DNA of 9,378 bases from Prevotellaceae bacterium. Lineage in GTDB: Bacteria; Bacteroidota; Bacteroidia; Bacteroidales; Paludibacteraceae. This document shows, in pieces, positions 7,759-9,378 of this stretch. The position numbers and the translations under genes are program-made. Location of the stretch: NCBI GenBank assembly GCA_031270565.1, contig JAISXJ010000090.1, positions 1 to 9,378 on the forward strand, in the 5' to 3' direction. Each line of letters begins with the position of its first letter. Position 1 is the first letter of the stretch. The notes under the pieces are model-generated. The model had not been told where the DNA came from and did not search any database. It was given only the letters and a program-made list of their open reading frames with translations.

Positions 7759-7766
7759 CAAATGTA
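7759..7766 (-). promoter_or_regulatory. Probable -7 box for the receiver/ATP-grasp gene
   Basis: On the minus strand TACATTTG fits TAnnTTTG and is followed by GCGCACCC, like the tRNA-Glu promoter. It lies 26 bases upstream of the ATG at 7732. No clear -33 TTG is present; TTTA stands at the right distance, so the promoter may be weak or activator-dependent. Confidence 0.5.
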
Positions 7767-7837
7767 GTAATTAAAGATGAAGATATAAAAAGAAGTAACT
7801 CGATAAAAAAACAGTGCATTTTGTTTTCAAAAAAGTG

Positions 7838-7845
7838 TATCTTTG
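7838..7845 (+). promoter_or_regulatory. -7 box for the DegT-family aminotransferase gene
   Basis: TATCTTTG, followed by GCAGCC, is a textbook Bacteroidota -7 element 32 bases before the ATG at 7878. The nearest TTTTG (7819-7823) is only 14 bases upstream, too close for an ideal -33 box. The predicted start is near 7850-7854. Confidence 0.65.
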
Positions 7846-7877
7846 CAGCCCGTAACAATAATAATACAGTTGTTCCT

Positions 7878-9014
7878 ATGAATCCAATCCAAATGGTCGA
7901 TCTTCGCACACAATATCTTCACATTAAAGAAGATATAGATGCCGGCATTGCAGAAGTGCTGGAGTCGACAGCATTTGTGAAAGGTGGTAAGGTATCCGAT
8001 TTTCAAAAACATCTGGAAGCATTTTTGGATGTTAAGCACGTGATACCGGTGGGTAACGGCACGGATGCTCTGCAAATTGCACTGATGGCGCTTGGGCTGA
8101 AGCCCGGAGATGAAGTCATTACGCCCACCTTTACCTTTATTGCGACGGCAGAGGTAGTGGCATTGTTAGGACTGACGCCGGTAGTAGTTGATGTTGATTA
8201 TGAGACGTTCTGTATTAATCCTGAAGCGGTGGAAAAGGCAATTACACCGCGAACGAAAGCAATTGTCCCCGTACATCTTTTTGGACAGAATGTCAATATG
8301 GAGGCTCTGCTTAAGATAGCGAAAAGGCATCGCCTTTACGTTGTGGAGGATGCCTGCCAGTCGATGGGTGCGGTTTATACATTTTCCGATGGACGCAAGT
8401 TACATTCGGGTTGTATGGGAGAAATTGGTTGTACGTCGTTCTTTCCGTCGAAGAATCTTGGCTGTTACGGCGATGGCGGCGCGTTATTCACTAACGACGA
8501 CAATTTGGCGGAACAGATTCGTACAATTGCCAATCACGGCATGCGCATACGGTACTATCACGATGTAGTAGGCGTTAATTCACGTCTGGACAGCATACAG
8601 GCTGCCGTGCTGGATGCAAAATTGCCACATTTAAACGATTATATTGCGGCTCGCCGGAGGGCAGCCGACCATTATAATAAGGCGTTTGCAGCGTGCAGAC
8701 AACTCGTTACACCAACAACGGCGAGTTATACCACGCACAGTTTTCACCAATATACGGTCAAAACCAATGGTATTGACCGAGACAAGGTGATTAATAGACT
8801 GGCAGAAAAGCAAATTCCTGCGATGATATACTATCCTGTGCCGCTGCATCTGCAAAAGGCATATTTGGATTGTCGTTATCAGGAGGGTGATTTTCCTGTG
8901 GCAGAAGCGCTTTCGGCAACTGTTTTTTCGTTGCCGATGCACACAGAATTGGATGTAGAACAATTGAACTACATCTCAGACAACGTTTTAAAAGCCGTTG
9001 CCGAACAGAATTAA
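7878..9014 (+). CDS. DegT/DnrJ/EryC1/StrS-family PLP sugar aminotransferase
   Basis: The 378-residue product is full length for this fold-type I PLP enzyme family, which transfers an amino group (usually from glutamate) to a keto-sugar nucleotide. Visible landmarks in order are VDLRTQY at the N terminus, the cofactor phosphate-binding GNGTDAL (60-66), HLFGQ (133-137), VVEDACQS with the pyridine-nitrogen Asp D158, SFFPSKNLGCYGDGG with the Schiff-base lysine K192, and NSRLDSIQAA (234-243). The family supplies amino sugars for surface polysaccharides, lipopolysaccharide or glycoprotein glycans; the exact sugar cannot be decided from sequence, although the PSKNLGCYGDGGA block resembles the UDP-3-keto-glucuronate type (WbpE/WlbC-like). 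No other sugar genes lie in the window. ATG at 7878 is chosen because it falls just after the -7 box and begins the conserved N terminus; the longer frame from 7680 would run through the divergent promoters. The gene is followed after 6 bases by tRNA-Lys. Confidence 0.93.
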   Translation: MNPIQMVDLRTQYLHIKEDIDAGIAEVLESTAFVKGGKVSDFQKHLEAFLDVKHVIPVGNGTDALQIALMALGLKPGDEVITPTFTFIATAEVVALLGLTPVVVDVDYETFCINPEAVEKAITPRTKAIVPVHLFGQNVNMEALLKIAKRHRLYVVEDACQSMGAVYTFSDGRKLHSGCMGEIGCTSFFPSKNLGCYGDGGALFTNDDNLAEQIRTIANHGMRIRYYHDVVGVNSRLDSIQAAVLDAKLPHLNDYIAARRRAADHYNKAFAACRQLVTPTTASYTTHSFHQYTVKTNGIDRDKVINRLAEKQIPAMIYYPVPLHLQKAYLDCRYQEGDFPVAEALSATVFSLPMHTELDVEQLNYISDNVLKAVAEQN

Positions 9015-9020
9015 TTGGAT

Positions 9021-9093
9021 GTTTCCGTAGCTCAGTTGGTAGAGCAATTGACTCTTAATCAATGGGTCGTGGGTTCGAGCCCCACCGGGAATA
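9021..9093 (+). tRNA. tRNA-Lys (anticodon CTT)
   Basis: A complete 73-base cloverleaf is visible. The acceptor arms GTTTCCG and CGGGAAT pair with two G-U wobbles, and the D arm GCTC..GAGC contains AGTTGGTA. The anticodon stem ATTGA/TCAAT encloses CTCTTAA (anticodon CTT), and the T arm GTGGG/CCCAC encloses TTCGAGC. The discriminator is A and CCA is not encoded. It begins 6 bases after the aminotransferase stop with no convincing promoter of its own, so it is probably processed from the aminotransferase transcript. Confidence 0.96.
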
Positions 9094-9108
9094 CTGTTCC
9101 TTGTGAAG

Positions 9109-9154
9109 GTAATAACCGACATATTATTTGATATGTTGGTTATTACTGTTTTTG
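9109..9154 (+). terminator. Intrinsic terminator after tRNA-Lys
   Basis: Arms at 9109-9124 and 9131-9146 give a 16-bp stem with a six-base loop, followed by TGTTTTT. The single imperfect pair is G-U in plus-strand RNA but C-A in the opposite strand, consistent with selection on plus-strand RNA. It closes the aminotransferase/tRNA-Lys unit. Confidence 0.9.
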
Positions 9155-9173
9155 TAGGGATAAAGAGACAAGA

Positions 9174-9194
9174 AATAGTGAATAGTGAATAATG
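9174..9194. repeat. Three tandem heptamers
   Basis: AATAGTG occurs twice in direct succession (9174-9180, 9181-9187), followed by the variant AATAATG (9188-9194), which overlaps the first palindrome of the cluster. It marks the junction between the terminator and the palindrome-rich tract. Confidence 0.6.
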
Positions 9195-9360
9195 TCCTGA
9201 AAGGACGTTATTTTCATAACCGCAGGTCAGCGACCTGCGGCAGGGAAGTAAGCAGAGCGCACTGCCTGACAAGGCAGGACTTTTTATCACTTGTCGCACC
9301 TTTCAGGTGCAGGTTCGCGAGGCGACTTTTTCCGCAAACTGCGCTATCGCTTGTATGCGG
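9188..9360. repeat. Cluster of five short palindromes
   Basis: Five hairpins follow one another with no gene between them. They are: 9188-9212 (11-bp stem with one G-U, loop GAA); 9220-9240 (CCGCAGGTC, loop AGC, perfect 9 bp); 9262-9277 (CTGCCT, loop GACA, perfect 6 bp, followed 3 bases later by TTTTT); 9296-9310 (GCACCT, loop TTC, perfect 6 bp); and 9332-9360 (imperfect, CCGCA/TGCGG ends with an inner GCG/CGC). Cores are related: CCTGAAAGG in the first, its complement CCTTTCAGG in the fourth, and CCTGACAAGG in the third. The arrangement resembles REP-type or other dispersed intergenic palindromes. The tract probably continues past the window edge. Confidence 0.7.
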
Positions 9361-9378
9361 TTCAGTCTGGGAAGCCGT

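Noticed and set aside
7680..7877. N-terminal extension of the aminotransferase from 7680
   Set aside because: It would overlap the divergent gene and both promoters, and its sequence is unlike the family. The conserved N terminus begins at the ATG at 7878.
7733..7909. 59-residue hydrophobic N-terminal extension of the receiver/ATP-grasp protein
   Set aside because: Translation of the divergent promoter region produces it by chance. The -7 box at 7759-7766 lies inside it, so transcripts would start downstream of that start codon.
8988..9299. Minus-strand 103-residue frame containing GGARTHDPLIKSQLLYQLSYG
   Set aside because: This is the antisense translation of the tRNA-Lys gene, a well-known spurious protein that recurs in databases. 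The rest of the frame runs through the terminator and palindrome cluster.

Overview
The window is a piece of a Bacteroidota chromosome, most likely Bacteroidales-like. Four sites upstream of genes carry the Bacteroidota -7 promoter box (TAnnTTTG type), two of them with a TTG/TTTG about 18-19 bases further upstream. Ribosome-binding sites are not of the Shine-Dalgarno type, both tRNA genes lack an encoded CCA, and the long minus-strand gene belongs to a receiver plus PEP-synthase-like ATP-grasp family that I know mainly from this phylum. No phage, transposase, CRISPR array or toxin-antitoxin gene is visible.

Layout. Positions 1-880 hold no credible gene: AT-rich sequence with two GC-rich islands, a degenerate tandem repeat and one large hairpin. 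A promoter at 888-917 drives a secreted 979-residue M16 zinc peptidase (1045-3984, +), with a terminator-like hairpin inside its leader and a strong terminator after it. Next, on the minus strand, a promoter at 4575-4604, tRNA-Glu(TTC) and rpsT (ribosomal protein S20) form a small translation unit ending in its own hairpin. A 986-residue minus-strand gene (4772-7732) fuses two receiver-like domains to the ATP-binding half of a PEP synthase/PPDK-type enzyme and ends in a conserved domain of unknown role. A 145-base divergent promoter region separates it from a DegT/DnrJ/EryC1/StrS-family sugar aminotransferase (7878-9014, +), followed 6 bases later by tRNA-Lys(CTT) and a very good terminator. 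The last 200 bases are gene-free and packed with short palindromes.

How the genes relate. These are mostly independent housekeeping or accessory genes, not one pathway. The aminotransferase probably feeds nucleotide-sugar (surface glycan) synthesis, and the M16 peptidase works in the envelope. The most intriguing protein is the receiver/ATP-grasp fusion: it keeps a complete receiver site and the ATP-grasp motifs but has no recognisable phosphohistidine or PEP-barrel domain, so it cannot be an ordinary PEP synthase. The other points of interest are non-coding: the palindrome cluster at the right edge, which shares a 12-base word with the left flank, the large hairpin near 400, and a possible attenuator before the peptidase gene.
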